From Actinobacillus sp. (GTDB lineage: Bacteria; Pseudomonadota; Gammaproteobacteria; Enterobacterales; Pasteurellaceae), in NCBI GenBank assembly GCA_020026055.1, contig JAHHRA010000011.1:1-59225 (forward strand): a DNA stretch of 59,225 nt. Reading direction: 5' to 3'. A program made the translations under genes and the position numbers. Below, one piece after another: positions 36,901 through 45,458 of the stretch (within the stretch, counting starts at the first letter, position 1; each line of letters begins with the position of its first letter). The notes beneath the pieces are model-generated. The model searched no databases. It was given only the letters and a program-made list of their open reading frames with translations, and was not told where the DNA came from.

Positions 36901-38789
36901 GAGTGATGGTCGTTGCAGCTGATCAATATAAATACGGTAGTGCTGAAGTTCAAGTTAAAGTGAAAGCACCAATTGTGATGAATGCGTCTCTTCCAAGAAC
37001 TCTGAAAGTGGGTGATAAATTTACTATCCCTGTGGAACTTTTTGGCTTAGATGATGAGCTCGGCGAAGTAAAACTTACTATGCACTATAGTGGCAAAACT
37101 CAAACTCAAAGCCTCACTTTGAACAATAAAGATAAGAAAACACTTTATTTCTCAGCCTTTGTACCAAATAAAGTAGGGGCAGACAAAATCACCTTTAAGG
37201 TTGCCTCTAAAAAATATGCTTACCAAGAAGTGACTGATATTAATGTGCATTCAAATAATCCGTATGTTTATTTTAATGAACTTAAAATTATTCCTCAGGG
37301 TGGAAGTGTACACTTTAAAGCTCCAGAAAACTCAATCGCAGGCACAGTGGCAAGCCAGATAAATATTTCAAGCTCACCGATTTTAGCAATTGATCAAAGA
37401 CTTAAATATTTAATTAGATACCCTTATGGTTGTGCGGAACAAACTACTTCCAGTGTGCTACCGCAGTTGTTTATCCACCAACTTGCCAGTGCAACTGAGT
37501 TTAACCCTAAAACCATCACTCACAACATTAACGCAGGTATTGCCAGACTTGCGAAATTCCAGCTAGATGATGGCTCATTTTCCTATTGGCAAGGTCAAAA
37601 CAAAACAGATTTATGGGCAGGCAATTACATTGCACATTTCTTAATTTTAGCAAAAGATAATGGATATTATGTGCCTGCTGAATTGTTGAAAAAATGGGTC
37701 AAATTCACTAAACAACAGGTGAAATCCAGCCAATATGATGTTAATAAAAAAGCTTATAGCCTGTATTTACTGGCAGCCATTGGTGAGCCTGATATCAGCA
37801 CTATGAATATGCTATATGAAAACCATTTGGCTCAACTTTCCTTAGTCAACAAATGGTTGCTTGCCAGTGCCTATAAACTTATTGGTGAAGAACAAATGGC
37901 TCTAGCTCTTGCTCAAGGATTATCCGTGCAAGTGCCAACGAATGATGACCATTGGTATCGCTATTCTTACGGCTCCAAATTAAGAGACAAAGCCATAATG
38001 CTCAATGCTTATTACAAAATCTATGGCAAGGTTGAAAACACGCTTTATACTGAAATTTTGCAAGCCTTACAATCATCAGATTGGCTTTCAACTCAGAGTG
38101 TTGGCTATTCCTTATTAGCTTTAGCAGATATGAGTCAACCTCAAGATAGCCAAGAAATATCTGGCAATCTTGAAATCAATGGCAAAGCTAAAAAATTCAC
38201 CACTCAACATGGTAAATATCGTCTAAGTTTGCCTGAAAACGTGAGAACTCTCAAGATTACAACTACCAACCCACACAATAGCTTTGTAAATTATTTCTGG
38301 GAAGGTGTTCCAATTAATTATGAGCGTGAAGACATTGCTAAAAATTTGCAATTAGAAAGATATTTCTACGATGATTACGGCAATGAAATCAACCCTGAAC
38401 ATATTGCCTCAGGGCAATCTTTCTGGCTTGAAATTAAGGTGGGAACTGTCAATAATCGTTATATTAATATTAACGAAGTTGCCCTCACCCAAGTCTTACC
38501 AACAGGTTGGGAAATTGAAAACTTACGTGCCTTAAATCAAGAATATCCAGCTTGGGTGCAAGCCAAAATGCGTGGCACTAATATTGATTATCAAGATATT
38601 CGCGATGACCGTGTAATGTGGTTCTTTGACTACCAAGGAAGCTCTTCACGCAGTTTCTTCATTAAGCTCAATGCCGTAACGGTGGGGGAATATAAATTCC
38701 CTGCTACTGTGGCTGAGGCGATGTATGATCAAAACTACGAAGCTTATTTATCAGGCTTTGATGTTAGCGTGGAAACCGATGTTCTATGA
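33939..38789 (+). CDS. Bacterial alpha-2-macroglobulin
   Basis: This large periplasmic protease-trapping protein of 1616 aa is thought to capture proteases through a bait region and an internal thioester. It has a Sec signal peptide (cleavage likely after LSYA), serial macroglobulin MG domains, an A2M domain (LRDKHLGKEEVQRFKPVAMF region) and the thioester motif CAEQ near residue 1165 in YPYGCAEQTTS, followed by an alpha/alpha toroid. There is no lipobox Cys, so it appears soluble, unlike lipoprotein E. coli YfhM. Its stop overlaps pbpC (ATGA), the common A2M-PBP1C partnership suggesting defence or repair of breached envelope. Confidence 0.94.
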   Translation: MKKLIALLLVSISMLQTNLSYAWFDSLFGKEEKPKQEATQLALSQNATAQALQVLEVTTVTDAKPYIQITFSENLGVNKNLDSYISLNDVEFDVINFKNKILLKGNFDPNRVYKLEILKGLKSHNGLKLNDNFKADINFKEAEPKIAFANDGIILPSINQQKISFKSINIKKVKLKVKKIYPNNTTQFLQDLAFKGNGNAFSYQFDEYLYKIGDIVFEKEFTLKNSKNNWQQSEVELANFKDEQGFFIVELAFDENGIDYTFPEEVDNWKKARFFRNNAKIAKVVLFSDLGLVAQKTQDHYVVTVTNILTNSVVAGAKVQAISQNNQLIAEAIANANGEVRFDLNANQKTDVFYFLAESGKQKTILKLRDSQLSYDGFSVDGLFANAGIKGFIYTDRDIYRPHDEIHLAIIARNQNKTFPTNHPISLNIYTPTGKKFLTNHVVKNGKDGFYSYSFKTNLDSETGIWKIDAKIGDVSFSKNISIETVVPYKIKVNLDLPAAINLNQTAKINLALGADYLFGAPADGLKYESTLSLREDKIKFEKFKNYNFNNPTISRFSYDDLEKKGTLNSEGKAKFNFELHKVALKNLNLMALITTKVLETSGRPIIQRSLVKVNKFDSYIGIEQPQNNYIKVGDNLNLQAIVVSADGEKLIAGKKIQYRIYQNEYSWWWDYSSESDFVRSIKTDVHTKLLHSQTIESGVKPVLIDYPIQSEGDVFVEIKDLESGQSAGVHLNASDWTDPSLRKKVDKLKLETDRKIYNIGDTAQVIYEGAQGAKALITIEKSGRILKRFWRDVKSTKNQEAIEITEDMFPNAYVSISLFQDYNNYTNDRPLRLYGAVPLMVNNEATKLNLRLDVPQELKPNQKFKVKVKNLANSKMDYTIAIVDEGLLDITAFKTPNPWNYFYQKEAMQILTFDNYNEVIGKTLGKVHQVLKAGGDEAIDNLRNKHLGKEEVQRFKPVAMFKGVLTTDAQGEGEVEFTMPNYMGSVRVMVVAADQYKYGSAEVQVKVKAPIVMNASLPRTLKVGDKFTIPVELFGLDDELGEVKLTMHYSGKTQTQSLTLNNKDKKTLYFSAFVPNKVGADKITFKVASKKYAYQEVTDINVHSNNPYVYFNELKIIPQGGSVHFKAPENSIAGTVASQINISSSPILAIDQRLKYLIRYPYGCAEQTTSSVLPQLFIHQLASATEFNPKTITHNINAGIARLAKFQLDDGSFSYWQGQNKTDLWAGNYIAHFLILAKDNGYYVPAELLKKWVKFTKQQVKSSQYDVNKKAYSLYLLAAIGEPDISTMNMLYENHLAQLSLVNKWLLASAYKLIGEEQMALALAQGLSVQVPTNDDHWYRYSYGSKLRDKAIMLNAYYKIYGKVENTLYTEILQALQSSDWLSTQSVGYSLLALADMSQPQDSQEISGNLEINGKAKKFTTQHGKYRLSLPENVRTLKITTTNPHNSFVNYFWEGVPINYEREDIAKNLQLERYFYDDYGNEINPEHIASGQSFWLEIKVGTVNNRYININEVALTQVLPTGWEIENLRALNQEYPAWVQAKMRGTNIDYQDIRDDRVMWFFDYQGSSSRSFFIKLNAVTVGEYKFPATVAEAMYDQNYEAYLSGFDVSVETDVL

Positions 38790-41086
38790 GAAAAAAATAT
38801 GTAATATATTTTTCCACTCTCCTCATTAGCCTTGCCTTAATCCTGCTGATTAGTGCAGGGCTTTATCTTAATTTTGATGTTAAAGAGTTGCGTGCAACCT
38901 TTGCGAAACGCTATAGCCAAGTGGTGTTAGATGACAAAGATAATATACTTGGTGTGTATCTCAATGCTGATGAACAATGGCATCTACAAAGCCGCACCCC
39001 AATCCCTGAAAAGCTACAAATTGCGGTGCTTAATTATGAAGATCGCAATTTTTATCAACATCTAGGGGTTGATCCAAAAGGTATTTTACGTGCGATTCGA
39101 GATAACTTATTCAAAGCCAAACGCTCAGGCGGTAGTACGATTAGTATGCAGGTAGCGAAATTATTTGCTCCAAAAACAAGAACTTTGGCAAATAAATACC
39201 AAGAAATTATTCACGCCTTAAAAATCGAACGCAATTTCACCAAAGATGAAATTCTTGCAATGTATCTTAATAATGCCCCCTATGGGGGCAATATTGTAGG
39301 TTATGAAACCGCATCTTTGCTGTATTTTCAAAAATATCCCCAAGAATTAACTTGGGCAGAAGCTTGTTTACTGGCGGTATTGCCTAATTCTCCTGGGCTT
39401 ATGCACATTGAAAAAAACCGCTCTCAATTAATGCGTAAACGCAATTTTTTACTCCAAACTTTATTTACTCGGGGTGTGATTTCTAAATTCCAATTGGAAT
39501 TATCTCTTAAAGAACCTATTCCTCGCCGAAGATATAGCTTCAGAGCTTCAGCTCCCCATTTAAGCCGCCGCTTAACTTCAAATAGTTCCGAAAAAGTATT
39601 TAAAACTACCATTAATACGGAGTTACAGGAAAAAATCACCAAAATCGTGCAAGACTACGCTGAATATTTACAACAAGAGGGCATCGCTAATGCAGCAGTA
39701 ATTTTGGTAGATAATAAAAATTATGCTGTGAAAGCTTATATTGGCTCGCAAAACTTTTATGATTTAGCCAATTATGGTCAAGTAGATGGCATCACTGCTC
39801 TACGCTCCCCAGGTTCGGTTTTGAAACCATTTTTGTATGCTTTAGCCATAGATGCAGGCATTATTGCTCCTGAATCCAAAATCGCTGATGTACCACTGTT
39901 TTTTTCCAATTTTAGCCCACAGAATGCTAGCAAAAAATACTACGGCTTTATTGAAATCAAAAAAGCCTTGATCAAATCCTTAAATATTCCCTTTGTGTTG
40001 TTGTTACAAGAATATCAAAGTGAAAGGTTTTTTTATTTTCTCAAAGATGTTCTAGGCTTTGCGGATAACAACCCTAATCGCTATGGGCTATCTTTGATTC
40101 TAGGTACTAAAGAATTAAGTGTTGAAAACATCGCCAAACTCTACGCAGGGCTTGGCAATTTTGGCAATTTCCAAGAGCTACAATATTTGCGTGATCGCCC
40201 TGTGGACACCCAAACTAAACCTCTGATCTCTCAAGGAGCTGCCTACCTAACTTTAGAAACAATTCGCAAATTAGAACGACCTGATTTAGAAAGCATTTAT
40301 CAAGATAAAAATCCTATTTCTTGGAAAACAGGCACCAGCTATGGCAGAAAAGACGGCTGGGCAGCAGGAGTTACTCCTGAATGGACATTGGTAGTATGGG
40401 TAGGAAACTTCACTGGTGAAAGCAACAGCAACCTATCGGGCGTGGTTACAGCAGGCAAGCTATTTTTTAATATTTTTAATATTTTGCCTAAAAAGAATTT
40501 AGGTTTTGAAATGCCACAGGGGGCATTACAACGCATTAAAGTTGACACCGCCACAGGCTATAAATTGAAATATGATGTCTCTTTCCAAGAGGTGCTGTAT
40601 CCAACTGCCGCCAAACCACTTAAATTTTCGCCATATTACAAAAAAGTATTTGTCAATTCACAAGACGAAGAGATTGATTCTCGCAGCCCAGATTTTGACG
40701 AACGCCACGCCAAAATATTGCTCAATTATCCTCTAGAAGTAGTTAATTATTTCATCAAACAAAATATGGATATTTCCAATGTGTTTATTAGCCACAACCA
40801 ACAACGCACTGTGAAATTTATTTACCCATTAAATGGGTTAAAAATCATTGTACCGAAAGACTTTGATGGCGAAAAAAACATCATCATCAAAGTTGCCAAC
40901 TTGCAACAACAGAACCTGCATTGGTATTTAAATCAACAATATCTCGGCAAGGATAAACAAACTGAAAAATCTTTTTTCTTAAAAGCGGGCACTCACCATT
41001 TAACTATCGTCGGCGAAAATGGTGAAAGCGATAGTATCAGTTTTGAAGTTATCAAACCTAAAAGAATTAAGGCTCGCTCGAAATAA
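38786..41086 (+). CDS. pbpC: Bifunctional penicillin-binding protein 1C
   Basis: This class A PBP of 766 aa has an N-terminal membrane helix (residues 7-26). The glycosyltransferase domain carries catalytic Glu near residue 84 (EDRNFYQHLGVD), SGGSTISMQVAK and YLNNAPYGGNIVG. The transpeptidase domain has Ser near residue 343 (SPGSVLKPF), SLN and KTGTSYGRKDGW near residue 513. The C-terminal BiPBP-C domain follows. It overlaps the A2M gene by four bases, so translation is coupled. PBP1C is thought to work with A2M on wall at damaged sites. Confidence 0.95.
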   Translation: MRKKYVIYFSTLLISLALILLISAGLYLNFDVKELRATFAKRYSQVVLDDKDNILGVYLNADEQWHLQSRTPIPEKLQIAVLNYEDRNFYQHLGVDPKGILRAIRDNLFKAKRSGGSTISMQVAKLFAPKTRTLANKYQEIIHALKIERNFTKDEILAMYLNNAPYGGNIVGYETASLLYFQKYPQELTWAEACLLAVLPNSPGLMHIEKNRSQLMRKRNFLLQTLFTRGVISKFQLELSLKEPIPRRRYSFRASAPHLSRRLTSNSSEKVFKTTINTELQEKITKIVQDYAEYLQQEGIANAAVILVDNKNYAVKAYIGSQNFYDLANYGQVDGITALRSPGSVLKPFLYALAIDAGIIAPESKIADVPLFFSNFSPQNASKKYYGFIEIKKALIKSLNIPFVLLLQEYQSERFFYFLKDVLGFADNNPNRYGLSLILGTKELSVENIAKLYAGLGNFGNFQELQYLRDRPVDTQTKPLISQGAAYLTLETIRKLERPDLESIYQDKNPISWKTGTSYGRKDGWAAGVTPEWTLVVWVGNFTGESNSNLSGVVTAGKLFFNIFNILPKKNLGFEMPQGALQRIKVDTATGYKLKYDVSFQEVLYPTAAKPLKFSPYYKKVFVNSQDEEIDSRSPDFDERHAKILLNYPLEVVNYFIKQNMDISNVFISHNQQRTVKFIYPLNGLKIIVPKDFDGEKNIIIKVANLQQQNLHWYLNQQYLGKDKQTEKSFFLKAGTHHLTIVGENGESDSISFEVIKPKRIKARSK

Positions 41087-41218
41087 AGCTTATGTTCAGC
41101 TTATTCTATTCTAAACTACTGACTGAGTAACGATTTTCTTTTGTCTATTTTAATCAAGGCAGAAATTTAGTATCCTTGATTATCTGTGTTTTTGTACCTT
41201 CTACAAGCTGTGTAAGCA

Positions 41219-41239
41219 CTCATAGCTTAAGCCTATGAG
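41219..41239. other. Small hairpin upstream of lipA
   Basis: CTCATAG (41219-41225) pairs with CTATGAG (41233-41239) around a 7-nt loop, in the 247-bp gap between pbpC and lipA. No T run follows. A second pair, ATCAAGG / CCTTGAT, lies near 41154-41180. Their function is unclear. Confidence 0.4.
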
Positions 41240-41333
41240 CTTGAATTTGTACTTCAACTTCTTACTTTTCAATCAATTTGTGCTAACCGCACTCTGTTAT
41301 TGAATGTAGATAACAAATTTTAAGGAAATTAGA

Positions 41334-42296
41334 ATGACTAATTCGTTCAAAATAGAACGAGGTGTTAAGTACCGTGATGCGGCTAAAACTTCAATCATTA
41401 ATGTCAAAAATATTGATCCTGAGCAGGAACTTTTAAAAAAGCCTGCATGGATGAAAATTAAACTTTCAGCTAGTTCTGATAAGGTTCAAGCGATTAAAAA
41501 TAAGATACGACGCCACAACTTACATTCCGTTTGTGAAGAAGCTTCTTGTCCGAATCTGAATGAATGTTTTAATCGCGGCACTGCAACTTTTATGATTTTA
41601 GGGGAAATTTGTACACGTCGTTGTCCTTTTTGTGATGTAGCCCATGGAAAACCCTTGCCACCAGATACAGATGAACCGCGAAAATTAGCAGAAACTATTG
41701 CAGATATGAAGTTAAAATATGTAGTCATTACTTCTGTAGACCGTGATGATCTTCCTGATCGTGGAGCAGGGCATTTTGCTAATTGTATTCGTGAAATTCG
41801 TAAATTAAACTCAGATATCAAAATCGAGATCTTAGTGCCAGATTTTCGAGGTCGTATCGGACAAGCTTTAGAAAAGTTAAAAAATAATCCACCAGATGTG
41901 TTTAATCATAATTTAGAAAATGTTCCACGTTTATATAAAGATATTCGTCCTGGAGCAAATTATGAATGGTCGTTAAAACTATTACGTGAATTTAAAGTGA
42001 TGTTCCCTGATATTCCAACAAAATCAGGTCTAATGGTAGGATTAGGAGAAACTAATGCTGAACTTCTACAAGTTATGCAAGATCTTCATGATAATGGAGT
42101 AACAATGTTAACATTAGGGCAATATTTACAACCAAGTCGTTATCACTTACCTGTAGCTCGTTATGTTTCACCAGAAGAATTTGATATGTTGCGAGAAAAA
42201 GCAAAAGCGATAGGATTTGAACAAGCAGCATGTGGACCATTCGTACGATCTTCTTATCATGCTGATTTACAAGTGAGTGGCGAAGTAGTGCGTTAA
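41334..42296 (+). CDS. lipA: Lipoyl synthase
   Basis: LipA is a radical-SAM enzyme that inserts two sulfur atoms into protein-bound octanoyl groups. The 320-aa protein (E. coli 321) has the auxiliary-cluster cysteines CEEASCPNLNEC, the radical-SAM motif CTRRCPFC, and the C-terminal serine in RSSYHAD. AAGGAAATTAG precedes the ATG. Its usual neighbour lipB is separated by the A2M-pbpC pair. Confidence 0.97.
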   Translation: MTNSFKIERGVKYRDAAKTSIINVKNIDPEQELLKKPAWMKIKLSASSDKVQAIKNKIRRHNLHSVCEEASCPNLNECFNRGTATFMILGEICTRRCPFCDVAHGKPLPPDTDEPRKLAETIADMKLKYVVITSVDRDDLPDRGAGHFANCIREIRKLNSDIKIEILVPDFRGRIGQALEKLKNNPPDVFNHNLENVPRLYKDIRPGANYEWSLKLLREFKVMFPDIPTKSGLMVGLGETNAELLQVMQDLHDNGVTMLTLGQYLQPSRYHLPVARYVSPEEFDMLREKAKAIGFEQAACGPFVRSSYHADLQVSGEVVR

Positions 42297-42472
42297 TTTG
42301 CAATTCATTTTCGTTAATAAGAAGTAGCGTTATTCTAATATTTTCTTTTTATTAACAATAAAACACAAAATTTTTTTTCTTTTAGTGTTTTTCAAGACAA
42401 AAAATATAAAAGAAGATAAAATGCTTGGTATTGTTTATGCAGATTTTCAAATCAACTTATGAGGAAAATATA

Positions 42473-43783
42473 ATGGCAAGATCTGAAATTATCAAAGTGA
42501 TCGGTCGTGAAATTATTGATTCACGTGGTAATCCAACTGTTGAAGCAGAAGTCCATTTAGAAGGTGGTTTCGTTGGTATGGCTGCTGCTCCATCAGGAGC
42601 GTCTACGGGCTCTCGTGAAGCTTTAGAATTGCGTGATGGTGATAAATCGCGCTTTGGCGGCAAAGGTGTGTTGACTGCTGTAAATGCAGTGAACACTGAA
42701 ATCGCACAAGCTTTAATCGGACAAGATGCAATTAACCAAAAAGAAATCGATCAGATTATGATTGAACTTGATGGTACAGAAAATAAATCTCGCTTTGGTG
42801 CAAATGCAATTTTAGCAGTGTCTTTAGCCTGTGCGAAAGCAGCTGCAGCTTCAAAAAATCTACCGTTGTTTGCGTGGATTGCTGAACTTAACGGCACTCC
42901 TAATGTATATTCAATGCCGTTACCGATGATGAATATCTTAAACGGTGGTGAACATGCTGATAACAACGTTGATATTCAAGAATTCATGATCCAACCAATA
43001 GGAGCAAAAAATATTCGTGAAGCTATCCGTATGGGATCTGAAGTTTTCCATAGTTTAGCAAAAGTCTTAAAATCCCGAGGTCTAAATACGGCAGTGGGTG
43101 ATGAAGGCGGTTTTGCACCAAATCTTGGTTCAAACGAAGAGGCGTTGCAATGCATTAAAGAAGCCGTTGAGAAAGCAGGCTATCAATTTGGTAGTGATAT
43201 CACATTAGCAATGGACTGTGCGGCATCTGAATTTTTTGATAAAGCGACAATGCGTTATAACCTCAAAGGTGAAGGTAAGACTTTCACTTCCCAAGAGTTT
43301 ACTCACTATCTAGAAAAATTAACTGAAACTTATCCAATCGTTTCTATTGAAGATGGCTTAGATGAATCTGATTGGGAAGGCTTTGCTTACCAAACTCAAA
43401 TATTAGGAGATAAAATTCAATTAGTGGGTGATGACTTATTTGTAACTAATACTAAAATTTTCAAACAAGGTATTGAAAAAGGCATTGTGAATGCGATCTT
43501 GATTAAACTCAACCAAATAGGCACTTTGAGTGAAACTTTAGAAGCGATTCAAATGGCGAAACATGCAGGTTATGCAGCCGTCATCTCACATCGTTCTGGT
43601 GAAACTGAAGACGCAACTATTGCTGACCTTGCTGTAGGTACTGCAGCAGGACAAATCAAAACAGGCTCAATGAGCCGTTCGGATCGTATTGCTAAATATA
43701 ACCAATTGATTCGTATTGAAGAATATTTGGGTAGTTCAAAAGCACCATTTGCAGGCATTTCGGCTGTAAAATGCAAAAAATAA
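42473..43783 (+). CDS. eno: Enolase
   Basis: Enolase dehydrates 2-phosphoglycerate to phosphoenolpyruvate and in many gammaproteobacteria is part of the RNA degradosome. The 436-aa protein contains REIIDSRGNPTVEAEV, the magnesium ligands in AMDCAASE, SIEDGLDESDW and GDDLFVTN, the catalytic-Lys context ILIKLNQIG, and SHRSGETEDATIADLAV. The frame begins at 42425, but ATG42473 (MARSEIIKV) has GAGGA upstream and matches the family start. A good terminator follows. Confidence 0.97.
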   Translation: MARSEIIKVIGREIIDSRGNPTVEAEVHLEGGFVGMAAAPSGASTGSREALELRDGDKSRFGGKGVLTAVNAVNTEIAQALIGQDAINQKEIDQIMIELDGTENKSRFGANAILAVSLACAKAAAASKNLPLFAWIAELNGTPNVYSMPLPMMNILNGGEHADNNVDIQEFMIQPIGAKNIREAIRMGSEVFHSLAKVLKSRGLNTAVGDEGGFAPNLGSNEEALQCIKEAVEKAGYQFGSDITLAMDCAASEFFDKATMRYNLKGEGKTFTSQEFTHYLEKLTETYPIVSIEDGLDESDWEGFAYQTQILGDKIQLVGDDLFVTNTKIFKQGIEKGIVNAILIKLNQIGTLSETLEAIQMAKHAGYAAVISHRSGETEDATIADLAVGTAAGQIKTGSMSRSDRIAKYNQLIRIEEYLGSSKAPFAGISAVKCKK

Positions 43784-43809
43784 GTGCGAATTGAGTTTAA
43801 ATTAAAAGG

Positions 43810-43844
43810 AAATCCCTTGAATGCTGCTTTCGAGGGATTTTTTG
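43810..43844 (+). terminator. Terminator after eno
   Basis: AAATCCCT (43810-43817) pairs with AGGGATTT (43833-43840) around a 15-nt loop, followed by TTTT. It lies 26 bp after the eno stop. Confidence 0.88.
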
Positions 43845-43907
43845 CAAATTAATGAATTATTAGAGTTCAAAACAAAGATTTCTATGTGTAATTAAAAAGG
43901 TTGAACT

Positions 43908-44795
43908 ATGTTGAAAGGAATAGCCTGTTCTTTAATCGCCTCATTTTTATTTGGCTATATTTATTATTTTTCGACTAAGCTCATACCATTAGCTGGGCAA
44001 GATATTTTTGGTTTTCGGATCATCTTTTCCTTACCATTTATTTGGGGAGCAGTATTCTTGTTCAAGCAAAGTTTTTATTTACGCCAGCATTTTAAACGAA
44101 TTCAAAGACAACCTTGGTTTTTCTTAGTTTATTGCTGCACTGCTGCGATTTCAGGTTTCGAAATGTGGCTTTTTTTGTGGGCACCGAACAATAATGAAGC
44201 CCTCAATGTTTCTGTAGGGTACTTAATTTTACCACTCGCCTTAGTACTCGTAGGTAAAGTTTTTTTTAAAGAAAAAATTAGCAAACTCAAAACTGTCGCA
44301 ATTGGTATGGCTAGCATTGGTGTAGCCGTAGATATCTTTATTAGTGGTGGTGGTTCTTGGACGAGTGCCGCAGTTTGTGGCTATGCAATTTATTTTTTAA
44401 TTCGCAAACATTTTCAAATTATGGATCTTGCTAGCATTGCGATTGAGTTTATGTTAATGCTTCCCGTATGTTTTTATTTTGTCAGCCAAACCGATATTAT
44501 GACCGCTCAAGCAGTTAACCCTAATATTATTTATTTACTCTTAATTCTTGGACTTATCAGTGGCATTGCTTTTATCTCTTATATCATGGCAAGTAACCTT
44601 CTGCCGATGAATATGCTTGGTTTACTAAGTTATATGGAGCCAACGTTACTTCTAGTGAGTGCTTTTATTATCGGTGAAAAAATCTCTAATGAAAGTTATC
44701 CTCTTTTTGCAGGATTGATCGCTTCGATCTTATTTGTCATTTTAGACGGAGTGAATGAGTTTCGTAAGCAAAGAATGGAAAGAATACACCAATAA
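43908..44795 (+). CDS. rarD: RarD/EamA-family transporter
   Basis: This inner-membrane drug/metabolite transporter superfamily protein of 295 aa has about ten membrane helices in two EamA repeats. It matches the RarD pattern: NNNEALNVSVGYLILPL and KVFFKEKISKLKTVAI in repeat one, LGLLSYMEPTLLLVSAFIIGEKIS in repeat two. The substrate is unknown; E. coli RarD was named for chloramphenicol sensitivity without a proven substrate. The ATG follows a weak AAAAAGG. A left half of the dispersed element begins three bases after the stop. Confidence 0.82.
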   Translation: MLKGIACSLIASFLFGYIYYFSTKLIPLAGQDIFGFRIIFSLPFIWGAVFLFKQSFYLRQHFKRIQRQPWFFLVYCCTAAISGFEMWLFLWAPNNNEALNVSVGYLILPLALVLVGKVFFKEKISKLKTVAIGMASIGVAVDIFISGGGSWTSAAVCGYAIYFLIRKHFQIMDLASIAIEFMLMLPVCFYFVSQTDIMTAQAVNPNIIYLLLILGLISGIAFISYIMASNLLPMNMLGLLSYMEPTLLLVSAFIIGEKISNESYPLFAGLIASILFVILDGVNEFRKQRMERIHQ

Positions 44796-44797
44796 TC

Positions 44798-44825
44798 ACG
44801 CCTTAAAAATTGGAAAAATTTTCTT
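44798..44825. repeat. Left half of dispersed element after rarD
   Basis: ACGCC followed by TTAAAAATTGGAAAAATTTTCTT matches the left arm and core of the family. No right GGCGT arm is visible nearby. It starts right after the rarD stop codon. Confidence 0.55.
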
Positions 44826-44905
44826 GATAAAAAACATGTTTCGACAAAAATTAGCTTTGTTAACAAGAAAAATGGAATGTTTTAGCATTTTTAGTTTCGA
44901 GTATT

Positions 44906-45388
44906 TTATTCTTCATTAAGCAAATTAGTTGGCACTTTAACCACTAATTTCTTCAATGCTTTGTTATCACTGTTCACTTCATAACTACAACAAGGTTTGT
45001 GGATTTCATAAGGGAAGAAGATTACAAACATTTTAGGCTGCAATTTGATAATATTTTTATTTGAGAATTTATGAATAAATTGACAATCAAATTCGACGTT
45101 ATATGGTGTGCATTGTTCCGCATCTGGCATTTCTGCACTATATTCAATCCATTCTTCGCCATCAATTAATACTTGAATATCGATATTATTATGATGAAAT
45201 TCAGCTTTTTTATCTTGAGGAGGGGTTAGTTGTGTTTCATCAACATTGATGACAATTTCTTCGGTTAAATAATGTTTGCCTATTTCTAAAGCATTAAGAT
45301 CGATGCTATTTAAATAGTCACAAATTTTCGCAAGAATAGGGGGAAGATTTTGAGCGTAATCTATACGCGTTAAATCACCGATAATCAT
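44906..45388 (-). CDS. YhcH/YjgK/YiaL family protein (DUF386; NanQ-like)
   Basis: This 160-aa cupin-like cytoplasmic protein belongs to the YhcH/YjgK/YiaL family. E. coli YhcH (NanQ) speeds anomer conversion of sialic acid; other members are linked to carbohydrate use. Visible family features are HYLTEEIVINVDE, EFHHNNIDIQVLIDGEEWIEY with the metal-ligand His/Glu, and FFPYEIHKPCC. No sialic-acid genes are nearby, so the substrate is not defined by context. GGAGTG precedes the ATG. It lies downstream of suhB, separated by a short palindrome. Confidence 0.85.
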   Translation of the reverse strand: MIIGDLTRIDYAQNLPPILAKICDYLNSIDLNALEIGKHYLTEEIVINVDETQLTPPQDKKAEFHHNNIDIQVLIDGEEWIEYSAEMPDAEQCTPYNVEFDCQFIHKFSNKNIIKLQPKMFVIFFPYEIHKPCCSYEVNSDNKALKKLVVKVPTNLLNEE

Positions 45389-45408
45389 TTTTCACTCCTT
45401 TCAATAGT

Positions 45409-45441
45409 ACGCCACATAATTTAGGGAAAATTTTGTGGCGT
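45409..45441. repeat. Short complete dispersed palindrome between suhB and the YhcH-family gene
   Basis: ACGCCAC (45409-45415) pairs with GTGGCGT (45435-45441), with GGGAAAATTTT inside. At 33 bp it is the shortest complete copy. On the minus strand it sits after the suhB stop and before the next gene, where it may terminate or insulate transcription. Confidence 0.75.
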
Positions 45442-45458
45442 GTTCAACTGAGTTATGC

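Noticed and set aside
41219..41239. Rho-independent terminator after pbpC
   Set aside because: The hairpin lacks a following T run and lies more than 130 bp past the stop; it is listed only as a hairpin.
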